Assembly: GCF_000002995.4 (NCBI RefSeq)
Contig: NW_025062477.1
Span: 11,566,649 to 11,630,648, forward strand
Length of the DNA stretch: 64,000 bases
Source: Brugia malayi
Lineage: Eukaryota; Nematoda; Chromadorea; Rhabditida; Onchocercidae
Direction of reading: 5' to 3'
Shown: piece by piece, positions 1 through 13,900 of the stretch
Layout: every line of letters starts with the position of its first letter
Position numbering within the stretch: the stretch's first letter is position 1
Program-made: the position numbers and the translations under genes
The notes under the pieces: model-generated
The model's input: the letters and a program-made list of their open reading frames with translations, nothing else
Databases searched by the model: none
What the model was told of the DNA's origin: nothing

Positions 1-2312
1 CATATACTTTTAACTATTTAAAATTTAAAAAAAAATTTTAAACTTCTTTTATTATATTTATTAATATAATAAAAATGAATGTGAAATGATTGAAAAAAAA
101 AAAAAAAAAAAAGTGTTATAAAAAAATTTGAGGTTAAAAAATGATAAAACAAAAATTCATCAAATGATTGATGTGATAAAAATTGCTCTATTCGAACAGA
201 TAGATTAGATATTTAATGATAATACACACACATACCTCCCCATTTCATTTCAACCCATCAATTTATCTTTCCACTTATCATTCTTTCTTATCCCTGATGC
301 TAGTTTGGATGTGAGAGTGTGAAGTGATATAATGGCTTGTAGCAATACAACGTCTGTTCCTCTCAACAAAATCTTCTTCTTTATATCTTTTCCAGTTCTA
401 TTATTATTATCATTTATTATTATTGTTATTATTATTATTCTTATCATTACTATCATCATTTATTATCATTACTATTGTTATTATTACTGTTATCATTACT
501 ATTGTTATTATTACTATTATCATTATTATTTGTTATTATTACTATTATAAACATTTATTATCATACTATTGTTATTAATACTATTATCTCTATTATTATT
601 GATATTATTTATTATAACAATTATTATTATCATTATTGTTGTTCTTATTATTGTTATTATTACTATATTGTTAATATTATTATTACCCTTGTTGTTATTA
701 TCACTGTTATCACCATATAGGATAAATGATTATTATTATTGTTATCAAGATAAATGTTTATTATTGTTACTAACAATAATATTATTATAAAGTAGTAGTA
801 TCATTGTTATCAATCCTATCAATTAGCATTTTTATTTATTATAAAATCAACAAGAAAAATATTGTTAAAAATTTTCTCTTTATGCGAATTTACATAGCGA
901 AAAAAAAATGTCATTATTGTTTTTGTCGATTAAAATTATCATTTATCATTCGATCAGTAATAAAAATATTGTTGAAATTTTTTTATTTTTATAATTACAT
1001 CATCTTACAAAAAAAAAAAAAAAAAGAAAGATAATTATTTTATTTTTTTTTATATTTGTTTAATACATTCATTTTAATTTATTATTTTGCATTTCTAAAA
1101 ACATTATTTATTCTTTTTAAGTTTTAATTATTCAAAAAATTTGTTCCAATTTCTAATTTCTTTTTCTTTTTAATAAATCATTTTAGTTTTTTTCTTCATT
1201 TCTGTTGCTATTACTTTACATAAATTAATAATTTATTGAATTTAATAAATGTCATCTAATTTTTGTAATACATTTAATTATTTCATCAAATCTGCTAATA
1301 ACTATTTATAGAATTAAATTGTAAATTATTCCTTCACTAATTAATTTACTCATCATTAGGCCTTTTTTTATATAATTAATGCCTCGTCGTTTACTCGCAA
1401 CTAAAATTACTTAACAATGTCAAAAAAAAAAGGAAACCTTTTTTAAATATAATAAATATTTTTTAAATATATTAAATATTTTATATTTAATTTTGTGATT
1501 CAAAAAAAAAAGACTATCATTCATTTAATAGTTTTCAAGAAATTTTGTAGATTAAATGAATTTTCCTTCTCAATAATTTCATTTTTTCATCAAAAAAAAA
1601 GGAAAAAAAAATTTTTTCGGTAAAAATGAAAAAAAAAAAGTTTTTTTTTTCGTTCAGTTTTGTTTGCTTATTATTATGCATTCCAAAGTTTACACTGTTG
1701 TAAAATTTTTTCTTCCTTTTGTTTTTTGTTCACATTTCCACAATTTTCGATCATATTTCTTCCAATCTTTTGAGATGCAATTCGATTATCATTCATAATT
1801 TTGAGGTGAAATTTTTGAAATTCATTAAAATTTAATAAAATTAAGCAATTTCAGATTTCTTTTCACTTTTTTTTGGCTTAAGTTAACAAAAAAAAAAAAA
1901 GGAAAAAAGTTGTTTGAAAGTTATGAAAATTACTTTTCTTTCTAACTATATTAATTAGTTTTTTTTTTTTTTTTTGTTAAAATAATACAAAATTTTCAAA
2001 AAATAGAATTTTTTCACAACTTTTTTGCCCAAAATTTTTAAAGAAATAATTATTTGGATAAAACAAACAAATAAACAAACAAAAGAACGAAATTTTTTGT
2101 TTATTTGTTTTCTTTTTTCTTTTTAGAAATAAAATATTACACTTTAATTCGAATAATATTTTTGAGTATAAATGAAAACAAGAAAAAAAGATTTCATAAA
2201 AAATTATTCAAATTTTTAGTAGAAAATTTTTTTTTTTTTTTTGTTTGAAAAAATTTTCATTCATATTTTCTTTGTTTTTTTTTTTCATACTGTTTTTTCT
2301 TTATCTTTTTCT
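1..2312. other. AT-rich upstream flank, no gene seen
   Basis: No coding exon could be supported. The stretch is dominated by A and T homopolymers and, around 396-790, by an impure ATT/TTA repeat. Open frames here read only as Ile, Leu, Tyr and Asn strings and are composition artefacts. It is probably the distal upstream region of the lev-10-like gene that starts at 2592. Confidence 0.7.
396..790. repeat. Degenerate ATT/TAT trinucleotide microsatellite
   Basis: About 400 bases consist of interrupted ATT, TAT, TTA and ATC triplets with occasional GTT. The repeat stays open in several frames because its triplets rarely form stops, which explains the long poly-Leu/Ile/Tyr ORFs seen there. Confidence 0.85.
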
Positions 2313-2541
2313 ACGTCATTTTTTTAACGTTAAATTTACGTAATTTCAAAATACATTTTAAACACAAATGGATGTGTGAAAAAAAGCTATGTTTTTTACG
2401 CCGTGTTTTTTAACGTTAAATTTACGTAATTTTAGAGTATGTGAGAAAAGCTCTGTATTTACGTCATTCTTTAGCGTTATATTTACGTGATTTCAGCGTA
2501 TATTTTAAACACAAATGAATTTGAGAAAGAAAAAAGCTGTA
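2313..2541 (+). promoter_or_regulatory. Triplicated ACGT-rich block upstream of lev-10
   Basis: Three diverged direct copies begin near 2313, 2398 and 2461. Each has an ACG(T/C) start, then AACGTTAAATTTACGTAATT or a close variant, then a purine-rich tail ending in AAGCT. Copies 1 and 2 contain TTTACGTAA, a palindromic half-site style typical of bZIP (C/EBP or PAR) binding. The block ends about 50 bases before the lev-10 ATG. A promoter role is inferred from position only. Confidence 0.45.
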
Positions 2542-2591
2542 GTACTTCACTGAAATAAGTAATAATGTAGTGGCGCAAATGACACGCTGCA

Positions 2592-4083
2592 ATGTTATCT
2601 GGCGTCATTTTATCTGTTTTATTCATTTTCATTCATTGGTGCAACACCGACAGTAACGATAATCAACGAAATGTTGAAATAATATTTCGTAAGTTTTTCA
2701 ATTTTTTTTTATCAAAAACAAACAAAAACAAAAAATTTGTTTTTTTAGTTCGTTTAAACTGTAAACTAAATTCAAAATTAATTATAAGAAATTTTCAAAT
2801 TTATTCAAAATTATAAAAAATTTAATTTACAGTTGGAAGATTCATAAATTTATTTTTTGTATGAATTATTATTATTTTTTTGAAATAAATTACATGGGAA
2901 AAGAAAGTATTTGTTTTTTATTTCCAATTTTTATCAAATTCAAAAAAAAAAAAAATTTCAAATAATTAAAGTTTGCTTATTGTTTATTAAATTTAAATTT
3001 TTTTTCGAATATTTCTAATAGATATTTTAATGATGATGCTTCAATATTACATACTTATATGTATTTTTTATGCTTCCAATCTTTATTTATAAAAAAAAAT
3101 AATTGAAATAATAATATTTTATCATAGACATACATTCATCATTTTTCATTAATATTTTCTAAAGTAATTAATTAATTCAGTTCTGAAATATTCAGTTCAA
3201 CGTATAATTGAGATTAGAAATTCGATAAAAAATTTAAATTAAGTCATTTATTTTTTTAAAGATATTTTTTAACTTAAATTCTCAATTTATGATTGTCAGA
3301 CATAGAATTGTATTTAACCAATTAATTTTTAAAATTTTAATTTATTAACAAATATAACAGAGTTAGATAGAGAGCATCAAACAAATATTATTACTAATTA
3401 GTTTTCTCTTTTTTTCTTCTTTATTTAGGATTTTTTCCTTATTTTTTATTCTAATACATATATTTATTTTAATTTCCAATCATTTTGAATTTTTGTTTCA
3501 TATTTCAAAAGGAAAAAAAGAAAACTTGATAAAAAGTGAAAATGAATTGTTATTATTCTATGTGAATACTGATTTTAATTAAATGAAATTAAATCAAATA
3601 ATTAAATATATGTTTATGACAAAAAGTTAAATATACATCAAAAAATAAATGTATGATTCATTTTTTTTTTTTTTAAAATTGAAGCTAAAATATTGAGAAG
3701 CGAAAAAGCAAAATGGATGAATGATTTATTTTTAGAAATTTAAAAAATTATTTTATGTGACACACATCGATTACACTATGTTTTACTTATTTCACTTTAA
3801 CAAATATTTATTTACATATACTTTAAAATGAAGAAGTTTTGCATTTTAATTCAAATCAAATATTCAACAATTATCGCTAATACAACTCTTTTAGCTCTTT
3901 TTTTTCCGAGAGAGAGAGAGGGAGAAAGAGAGAGAGAGAGAGGAAGAGAAAGAGGGAGAGAGAGAGAGAAATGAAATAATCAATTTTGAAGAGTTTAAAG
4001 AGTATGAAAGAGGAAGTTTATTTGTCAAATTTTGTTCAAAAGGATTTTTTCATTTTTAAAAGATTTGCATTTTTACTTCAAAA

Positions 4084-4114
<31 letters not shown>

Positions 4115-7100
4115 GAAAAAGGAAGATTAGAATAAGATATATTAGCATAGATTCAAAAATAATTAATTAGTGTAATTTATAGCTATCATTACAAATATAA
4201 GACGAAAAATAAACAACGAAATAATTTGTTGTTCTAATTTCATTTTTATATTTTTGTTCCATTTTATTAGTTATTTTATTAGTTAATTTATGTAATTCAA
4301 ATTATTATTTTTATTGCTCAAATTTTAATGCAAATTATTGCTCAAATTATATTCAAATTATTGTTTTTCAATTTTTTTTTTTTGTAATTGCAGTTCATTT
4401 TCTTTTAAATTATTTAAATATTTTTAGTGAAGATGATTAATCATATGATAATTTGTGATAAGACGAGAATACTTATTAATTTATTTGTAAATTATCATTA
4501 TTTTTTTTTTTTTTTTTTTTGATTATTAAATCGTATATTTAGTTTTTGCTTAAAAAATTGATTAATTACTTTATTAGTTAACATTTTGAGCTTAATTAAT
4601 TTACTTTACGAACTATTAATAGGTTTATTTCGATGTAAATAAAATAATTAATCATTTAAGGTACTGTTTAGAATATAAGGATAATCACTGCCTTTTTGTT
4701 AATCATATGTAACTAACAAATTTTAATTAATTAATTAATAATCAACAAGGTAATTAGCATTGATATCTTTAATCATGTAATGATTGTTATAATATTTATG
4801 ATTTAATCTTTTCAATTATTGTAACTATTAAGTTGTTGATTAATTAATTAATTAATTAATTAAGATTTGATCGAATAATATCATATAGCTAAGTTTATGT
4901 CAATCAAACTATCAAATCATTTTAATATAATTCATTGAGTATAATAATATAAATTAGCCTTATGATACTGCTTCTAATCAAATAATAATCAGTGCTATTA
5001 TTGAGTAAAGTTTTAATAATTCTTAGATATAAGCTCAATTTTAAATTCAAATATAAATGCTTAAGTATTAAGAATGGTATTTAAAATATTTTAAAAAATA
5101 TTATTTATGGAAGTATAAGGATGATCGCTTGCCATTTTGATAATTATACATAGCTATCAAAAAAAGAAAAAAATTGACAAAAGAAAAATTTAATAAAAAT
5201 TTAATTACATATTTGAGATTTTTTTTTACATATTCGAGTAATTTCATCACTTTCTTTACATTACTTTTATAAGAACTGACAAATTTTTTGAAGAAATACT
5301 TCAATTTAATGTATGATGTAAGTAGTGAAAAGTTGAAACGATGAAATTTGATCCAAATTTTAAAGTATCAAATGAATATTTTAAACTAAATTAGCTCATT
5401 TCTTTCCTTTTTTTTTTTTTTCTTTTTTTATTAAACTTCAAATGAAATTATTTACAAAAATATTTTTACATTTACTATAACTATTGCAATACGATTTTTG
5501 ATACAATCATGCATCATATTAATTTGCATAATTTTTCTTTTAATTATTATTAACTTAATTACTTAATCATTTTGTAATTATCGTATATTTGAACTAATAA
5601 ATCATTAAGTATTTCACCAAATAAAATTTAAAAAAATTAAAATAAAATTAGAAGAAAAATAAAATTAAAAAGAAAAACTATAGGATAAATGTACCTTCCG
5701 GCAAATTTTTCTTTATGCTAATAAAATTTTATAATATTATACATAATTTCACAAAGTTCATCTTTTTTTTCTTCATTTTTCAAGTTCATCATTTCTTATT
5801 TTTAAACTTTAATTTTGAGATTCTGAATTTTAATCATTTTGAAACGATAAATAAGTGATAATTATTACTAGATTATGTAAATATTTCACTAATCGAAAGT
5901 ATTTTATATTAATCATTGAAAGTTTTTTTAATAAAAATTATTTTATAATATCAAATGAATATTTTTTAACAAATTAGCTGTATCTTCGTTTTTTTTCTTT
6001 TTGTTTTTTGTAAATATTTCGTATTATTTTATAGGAACACACAGGTTTAAGAAAATTTGAAATTTTCAAATTTTTTTTAAAAGGCATTTTTTTTCATTTC
6101 ACTCTCAGATTTTCCAAATAATTTTTCATCAATTTTAGTTCAACTATTTCACCATTGTTCTTTTTTTTTTTTTTTTTTTTTTTGAAATAATCATTTATTA
6201 CTTGCAGTTAGCAAAATCATCAGACTTTCTCAAATTTAATTTATTGATCGGAAAAAAAATATTTGTTAGCTAATTCTAGCATTTAGTATGTTTTGATTCT
6301 TTTTTTACACCAAAAAATTTGAAAAAAATGATCAAAAAATTTTTTTCGTCTCTTTTTTTTTGCTTTTTATTTCCTATAAAATTAATTTTTTTCATATTTG
6401 CATATAAATAATTACTATTTATGTATTTATTCATTCATATTTCGTATTTCCTAAAACTGAAACAAATTATAAGCGATAATAATTTCCTTTTTTTTTAAAA
6501 AAAATTTTTAGCTTTTAATTTTTTTAATATTTTATTTCTTTTTTTTTTTTTTTTTTCAGTTGATTTATTTTCAAAACGAAAAACTGAAAAAAAGAGAGGT
6601 AGAAAAGAGGTGAAAAATTTCTTTTTTTTGATGATATTTTGCAATAATTTAAAAAACGAATGGCACAAATGCGCACATTGGAAAATGTATTAGAAGCACG
6701 GATTAATTTATTAATTAATGAAGAAAAAGCTAATGCAAAAGACGATTGCGCATTTTGTCGTAGTTTGGATTGTGATATTCTTTTTGCATTATTATTTACC
6801 TGTATTATTGCTTGTTTGCTAATTATTATTCTATTCTTTTGGCTCAAAGGTGTACTATCATATGAAGAGTAAGTCTATCTAAATTTTTAACTCATTAATT
6901 AGCTAAAATTAGTTATTACTGTTAATTAAAAGTGAAATTAAGACATTAAATTTCTTAATTTTAATTGAAGCACATTTTTTTTTTTAAATTAAAATTTTCA
7001 TAGTGTCAGTAAAAAAGAAAGGAAAAAAAGAGAGAAAGAAAAAAGGCATTGTATTACTTATTTCTACAAAAAAAGAGGCCGTCAGTGGGTGAAATAAAAT

Positions 7101-9542
7101 ATAAATATACGTATATACGTATAGGTTCACGTGCGTACGTGTATTATGCTGGATGAAAAAAAAGAAGGAACAAGAATGGAATTTAATAATAGTATTGAAA
7201 TAATACTTGATAAAAATTTATTATATTATGACTAAATTTCGTAAATTAAACATATAATAGTAGTGACGTATCATTATTACACGTACATACACACACACAC
7301 ACACACGGACAGACATACACGCTTTTCACGTACATACTTTTATAAAAAATTTATTAAGATGAAAAAAAAAAAAAGAAAAAGGACAGAAAAGTACAATCAA
7401 GTAATGAAATTGAAATAGTGCTTTATGTTAATTAAAATTTACTTACTAATTAAATAAATTTATATAATTAAAATTTATTAAATGAATAAATAAGTAAATA
7501 CATATGGTAATAAAGCATCATCATTATGATAAGATAATTATGATAAATGATAAAATTATAACGAGATTTTGAAAATATTAAGGTAAATTGAAAATAGAAT
7601 TAAGTGAGAAATTGTGTGAGAAAGCTTTAGAATGTGATCATATCTTCGATTCATCTATTCCGGAAGGTGAATTTCAATTACCGATGTTGCCACCTTCAGC
7701 TACCGTTTCTGAACAAATTTCACAAACTGAGGGTGCAAAAAATTTACAAGTAAGAAGTGCTTATTCCTTTTTTCTTTCTTCCTTTTGAATTGTATTAAAA
7801 TTTTAAATAACAAATGGAAATTATTAGTGAAATTTAATCAAATAACACAATTAATCAATTTTTTCATCTTATTTTTTCTTAAATTTGAAATAAATTTAAA
7901 ATTTTTTTACAGTGTATATACACGTTTGTTGCGTCACCAAAACAACGTGTAAAATTAAATTTCGATCAATTTCATTTAGCTGGAACTGCTGGCAAGTAAG
8001 TGTTTGTTTTTTTTTTTTTTTTTTTGTTTTTTGTTTTCATTTTTTTGCGAGTGGAAAGCATAAATTGTAATTTCTAATGAAAAATTAAAATTTATTAATT
8101 AATAGCTAAATTGGAAATTAATTATTTGCAAATAAATGAGTGTAAATTTTAAAAAAGTGAAAAAAATTTATTCAAATTTGTATGTAATTTTCTCTTTCAT
8201 AATATAAAAATTTAATTTTTTTTATTTTTTTTCTGATTCCGAAATAAATTTTAAAATTTGCAATGCATATGCAATTACAAAAAAAGAAAAGAAGAAATAG
8301 TAATCAAATAAAATAAATAAATTAGTAAATAATCAAAACAATATTATTGTAAATAAATAAATTTAAATTTCTAAATAAAAGTTATTAAATTTACAAAAAA
8401 AAAAAAACTTTTTTTTTTTCATTTAGTTGTGAAACCGAATATGTTGATATATATTCGGAATTAGAGGAACCTGATGATGATTTACTTTCTGCTGCTTTCG
8501 GTGGTCGCTATTGTGGTAGTGTATCACCATATGTAAGAATTAGGTAATTAATTAATTATCTAATTACTCTAATTTTATCTTTTCAAATGCAAAAAAATAT
8601 GTTTAATTATTAATAATTAAAATTAGGCACACAAAAAAAACTAAAAACTTATCTATGAAATTATTTTCTTCATTAATCAACATCATCTTTTATTTCTTTT
8701 GCACAAAATTATTTACTTTATTTTTTTGAATTAGTAAATCTAGTTTCTTAAACTACTATTTCTCTTGATAATTTTAGTATTCCTTAATTAAAATTTATTT
8801 ATTTATAAAATTAATTGTTAATTTAAATAAATAATTTATTATGCATATTGTTTTTTAGTTTAAATCGTGTCATTGTATTAGTATTTCATTCAAGAGCTGC
8901 ATCAAATCAACGAAATCGGCTAAAATTTAGCGGTCGTTATGCTTTCATATCTGATGGTTTGCACTTTTTTTTTTTAGTGAAATTTTAAATTAAATATTTT
9001 TAATTTCAAATTGCATAATTCACTTATACTTCAAATTATTAGTGTTAAATGATTAAAACTGTAAATACTAGTTTAAAAAAAATAATAATAAATGTTGAAA
9101 GAAGGAAATATTAATTTGATAAATAATAATGATAATAATAAAATTGATAAGTGTAATAATAATAATAAATTTTGAGAGAAAACATTGTTAGAGTTTTTAT
9201 TTTTCTTTTGCTTGAATTAAAATTAAATTATCGCTTAATTTTGAGAAATTCTAAGAATTATACTTTCTGTAATAAATTATTATTCATATATTTGACTATT
9301 TTGTTGCTAAAAAGAACTTAAGAAGGCATTAGATGTATGCTATAAATGAAAAATGACAATAAGCTTTCTTATTTTAGTATAAGTAAGACTAAAATAGCCT
9401 CTAGGCCTAGGCTTAGGCTTACTAACTTAAATAAAATAACCAGTTTTGCTGCTCTTCATTAAACATCGTACATTATTTATAAAAGCGTACATCATTTCTC
9501 ATTTTTCAAAAATATTTTTTAAAAAAATTTTTTATTTCCTCT

Positions 9543-9577
<35 letters not shown>

Positions 9578-10957
9578 AATAATTAAATCAAAATTTACAT
9601 TGTAATTTCAGCACCTTATCTGGTGGGCCAGAAAATACCACCAGGCAAATGTGATTTTGTGATCGATTCAAAGCTTAAGTAAGCTGTTAGCTCTACAATC
9701 AAAATTTCATCTCAAAAAATTAGAATCAATCTTTCTTTAAAAAAAAATTAATTAATTAATATTTTTTTTCTGATAAATAGTTTTAATGAAGAAATTTAAC
9801 ATTTTTTCAATTTTTTCTATCTTAAAAAAAAAAAAAAATTGTATAAATAAATGAAATTGTTGACAAATGTGAATCATTGTAATTAGTAGCAAACGTTGAA
9901 AAATTTCAATTTGTACAAATTATAAAACAGTTTTTATAAACAGTGATGAATTTGTATAATCAAATTAATTAAAGTTCGAAGTTTTTTTAAAAATTAGAAA
10001 AGAATATATTGATTGGAAGAAAAAAAATTAACCATCAATGAAAAAAGCAACTTGAAGACAAATTTTTTAAAAATTCTCTCAGTGGATAAAGTGCAGTTGT
10101 ATTGAAACATAGAGATAAAAAAAAGGAAAAATGACAGAAGAGGGAGAGAGAGAAAGAGAGAAAGAGAGAGAAAAATTTAAAAAGAATGAAAAAAATGTGA
10201 TTTTCTCTTTTTTTTTTTATTTTACAGGAAACGTGGATCGATACTTTCACCTACTTATCCAGGAACATATCCAAAAGTAAACATTAAAATTTAAAAAGAC
10301 AACTTGATCTTTTTCATTTAAATTAGCATAGCTTAAAGTTCAATTGATTTTTTAAATAGTTTATTAAATGATAAAAAGTTATATTAAAATTTTTTTAATG
10401 CAATAAATAAATCAATTCAAATTAAATTAAAAATGTAAAAAAATTTATCAACAGAAATACTCATATAACTTAATAATAAAATTATATGTTATTTTGTTTT
10501 GAATGTCATTCAATATGTATAAAATTTAAACTTATACATTAATTCCAAAAAATTTTAAATTATACTACACCATATAGCAATATTAAATTTTTTCCATTAA
10601 TATGTATTTTAAATATCAAAAACATATAATAATATTAAATATCAAAATTAAAATTAAACATTGATATGATTTGTTATATGATTGGTGTGATTTTTCTTAG
10701 ATTGGTTGTTTCATCATTTTATTAATGTAGCATTATTAAATTTAAATTTGTTAAAGTGTTTATTTATTTGAAGATGATTAATTTGACTTAAAAATACAAC
10801 ACAATTAAAAAAAAAAAAAAGCAAAAACTATAGCATTAATAATAATAGCAACAACAACAAAAATAAGAACGATAACAATAAACAACAATAATTATTTTAA
10901 GGTTAAATTCTATAGCTTTTTTTTTTTTTCTAATTTAAAAAAAAGACAAATACTGCG

Positions 10958-10989
<32 letters not shown>

Positions 10990-13900
10990 CGTTGTACTTA
11001 TTTGCTCAATGGTAAGACGGGTCAACGTATTCGTTTACTTTTTCGTGATTTCGATATTTATTTTGGTGGCGAACAGTAAATACATTTTTTTTTTCTTTTT
11101 TCTTTCGTTTTTCTGATAAATTAATAAATGATAATGATTATTTAATTTAATCAATCAATCAATATTACTATAATTTACGCATAAATTTATAAGTGATAAT
11201 AATATTTTTGTTGATAATTGCTTGAATAATAATTATCATTTAATTTAATCAATCAATATTGCTATAATTTGTATCTAATTTGAAAGAAAAAAGAAAGATT
11301 TTAAAAAATAATATATTTTAAAAATAATAAATTTTTTTTTTTTTACAGTTGTCCATATGATTCTCTAACAATATATGATGGTCCAAGTAATAAATATCCA
11401 ATAATTCGTAAAATATGTGGCTTACAACAACGTATGGTAATTTATTCATTTGGACCAAATGCATTTATTGAATTCAATACGACAAGTCCAGCTAAAACTG
11501 ATCCAAGAGGGTAAAAAAAAAAAAAAAAATAATTTAATTTTATTTAATTTATGTTCCATTATTTGTTATGCTTCATTTTGCATTCAAATTCAAATGCATC
11601 AATTATCGATAAATTGTTATTAGCGCTATTGTCATTGTTGTCGCTGTTATTATTATTATTATACGATCAAATAGGAATTTTTATTTAAAAATATATAACC
11701 CAAAATAAAATAGGAATTTTTAATAAATATTATTTATTGTTATTATTATAGATATTCATTAGATTATGAATTTTCAAATCGTTATGTGGATGTATTAAAA
11801 TTAATGGATAATCAACTAGGAATAACACATTTGCGCGGTTCAGAATGTGATTTGCTTGTGAGAAGTAATCGTGAAACAACCCATTATATACATTCCCCTA
11901 AAGTATGTTATAATCGTTAAATTTTAATAATTAAAAAATTTTATAGGTATATTTTAATTAATTGCTAAATGATAAAATTAGAAATCTAAAGAGTTTAATA
12001 AAATTTACGTATAATTAAGAGTAAAGAATTGATAAAATAATTTCAGATATTGCCGAATATTTTATGTAATACGTACATTACTTGTTAAAATTATACTTTG
12101 ATTTGATCAAAAAAAAAAAAAAAAAAGGTTTTTTTAGTATCCATTGATGTATCCAGCTAATACCACCTGTACATTTATTATTGATGGTTTACAAGGTGAA
12201 CAAAATTTGGAAGAAGTAATACTTACGTTCGAAAATTTTGCTGTCCTCACTGAAACAATTGACAAGTTAGTTAAGTTTAATAAGCATGCTTTAAACTATA
12301 AAAAATATTAATAAAAAGCATTAATTATGAATTAGCAATTGCTTTTTTTTTTTGTTGAAAGTAAAGTTTAATTTCTTTCGTTTCCTTTTTCTTTTTGTTT
12401 TTGAATACGTTTTAAAATTATCTATTCATTTAATTTAAACATTTTAATTTTCTCATTTAATATGAATTAAATATTTCTCTCTTTTTTTTTCGTTTCATAA
12501 TATATTCAATTTTTGGTTGATAAATTAAAAGAATGAATGATCATTTTTAAAATTTTAATTTATTTTATTTTTAGAAATCATTAATACCAAGCATAAACAT
12601 AAATAAAAATTTCTTTTTCGAAATAAAGTTTAATTTTTTTTTTTGATTGTTGAATATGTTTTAAGATTATCTATGATTTATTTTAAGCATTTTAATTATT
12701 TCAACTAAAATAAATTAAATGTGTTTTTCTTTTTTAGATTTCAATTCATTTTCATGATTTATTCTTTATTTTTATTCTTTTAGTTCTAATTCATTTCACT
12801 CAAAACATTCCTCAATTAATTATGATGATGATGATGATGAACCATGTGCCACATCATATGTTGGTATTGCATTCGTTCCAGCAACCATTAATAGTGTTTT
12901 ATCATCTGGTGAAGAAAGTAATTACGATGCTACACTTTGTGATCGTCTAGAAAATGGTTAGTAATACTTTAATTAATTAAAAAAATTTTCAAAAATCAAT
13001 AAAAATTAAAGTGTAAGTTTGAGATTAAGTAAGTACTTGTAAAATTTAAAATTTTATTCAAATTATTTGTCGTAAAAAATTTTTAAAAATTTTTAATTTA
13101 TGCAATATTAATGAATTTTTCAAATTTTTCACAGCATGAATTATTCTAAATTTACAACTTTAAAAAAAAAAGTTGTTTTATTCATACAATCATCTGAAAT
13201 ACTATAAAATAATTAATTGAACATTAATTTTGATAATTATTTTATAGGTTCACATATTTTGGGTCCATATATTAGTGATGGACCAAGAATGGTTTTAGTA
13301 TTTAGTTCTAATGAAAAGATTTCTTCTAATGGTGATGGACAGAAACCATTAGGATTTAAAGCTAAAATACAGTTTAAAACAGGTATTCAATTCAATTCAA
13401 GTGATATTTGTTGCTAAATTTTTTTAACCCACAATACTTCTAAATATTTTTCATAGAAAAAAATGACACTATATGAAATTTTTCTTAATTTATAACTTAA
13501 AAAAAAAGAGATTTTCTTTCCTTTTTGCAGTCATATAAAATAATTAACTGATTGGTGATTAGTTTTATTTATTTATTTTTTTTTGGAATTTCATCAAAAA
13601 AAAATCTTTTTTTTTTTTTTATAGATTTTGGTATACCGGGTAAACCAATTGGTGGTTCAAATCAATGTATGTTTCAGTTTACAAAAACACGTGGTTGGTT
13701 CAATAGTCCAAGATATCCGGCAAATGTATTTTTATTATTTACTATTAATTCTAATTTTTTTTTTTTTTTTTTTTTTTTAAATAATTGCAGTAAATTTTGA
13801 AATTGTGCATATTAATTGTGAATCTCATTTGCAGTATCGTCTACAGTATCTACTAGATATTTACAGCACCATTTACAGTATAGAGGCCCATTTACAGTAC

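Larger units (their letters stand above)
2689..7597 (+). other. Large first intron of lev-10 hosting a nested gene
   Basis: This intron of about 4.9 kb separates the signal-peptide exon from the first CUB exon and is far longer than the other introns of the gene. It holds a GA-rich microsatellite, many A/T runs, the eat-18-like ORF (6660-6872) and an ACGT-rich stretch (7108-7340). No other coding exon could be supported in it. Confidence 0.7.

Noticed and set aside
250..790. Overlapping ORFs of 60-80 codons on both strands
   Set aside because: They are poly-Leu/Ile/Tyr/Asn readings of an ATT microsatellite and show no protein-like composition.
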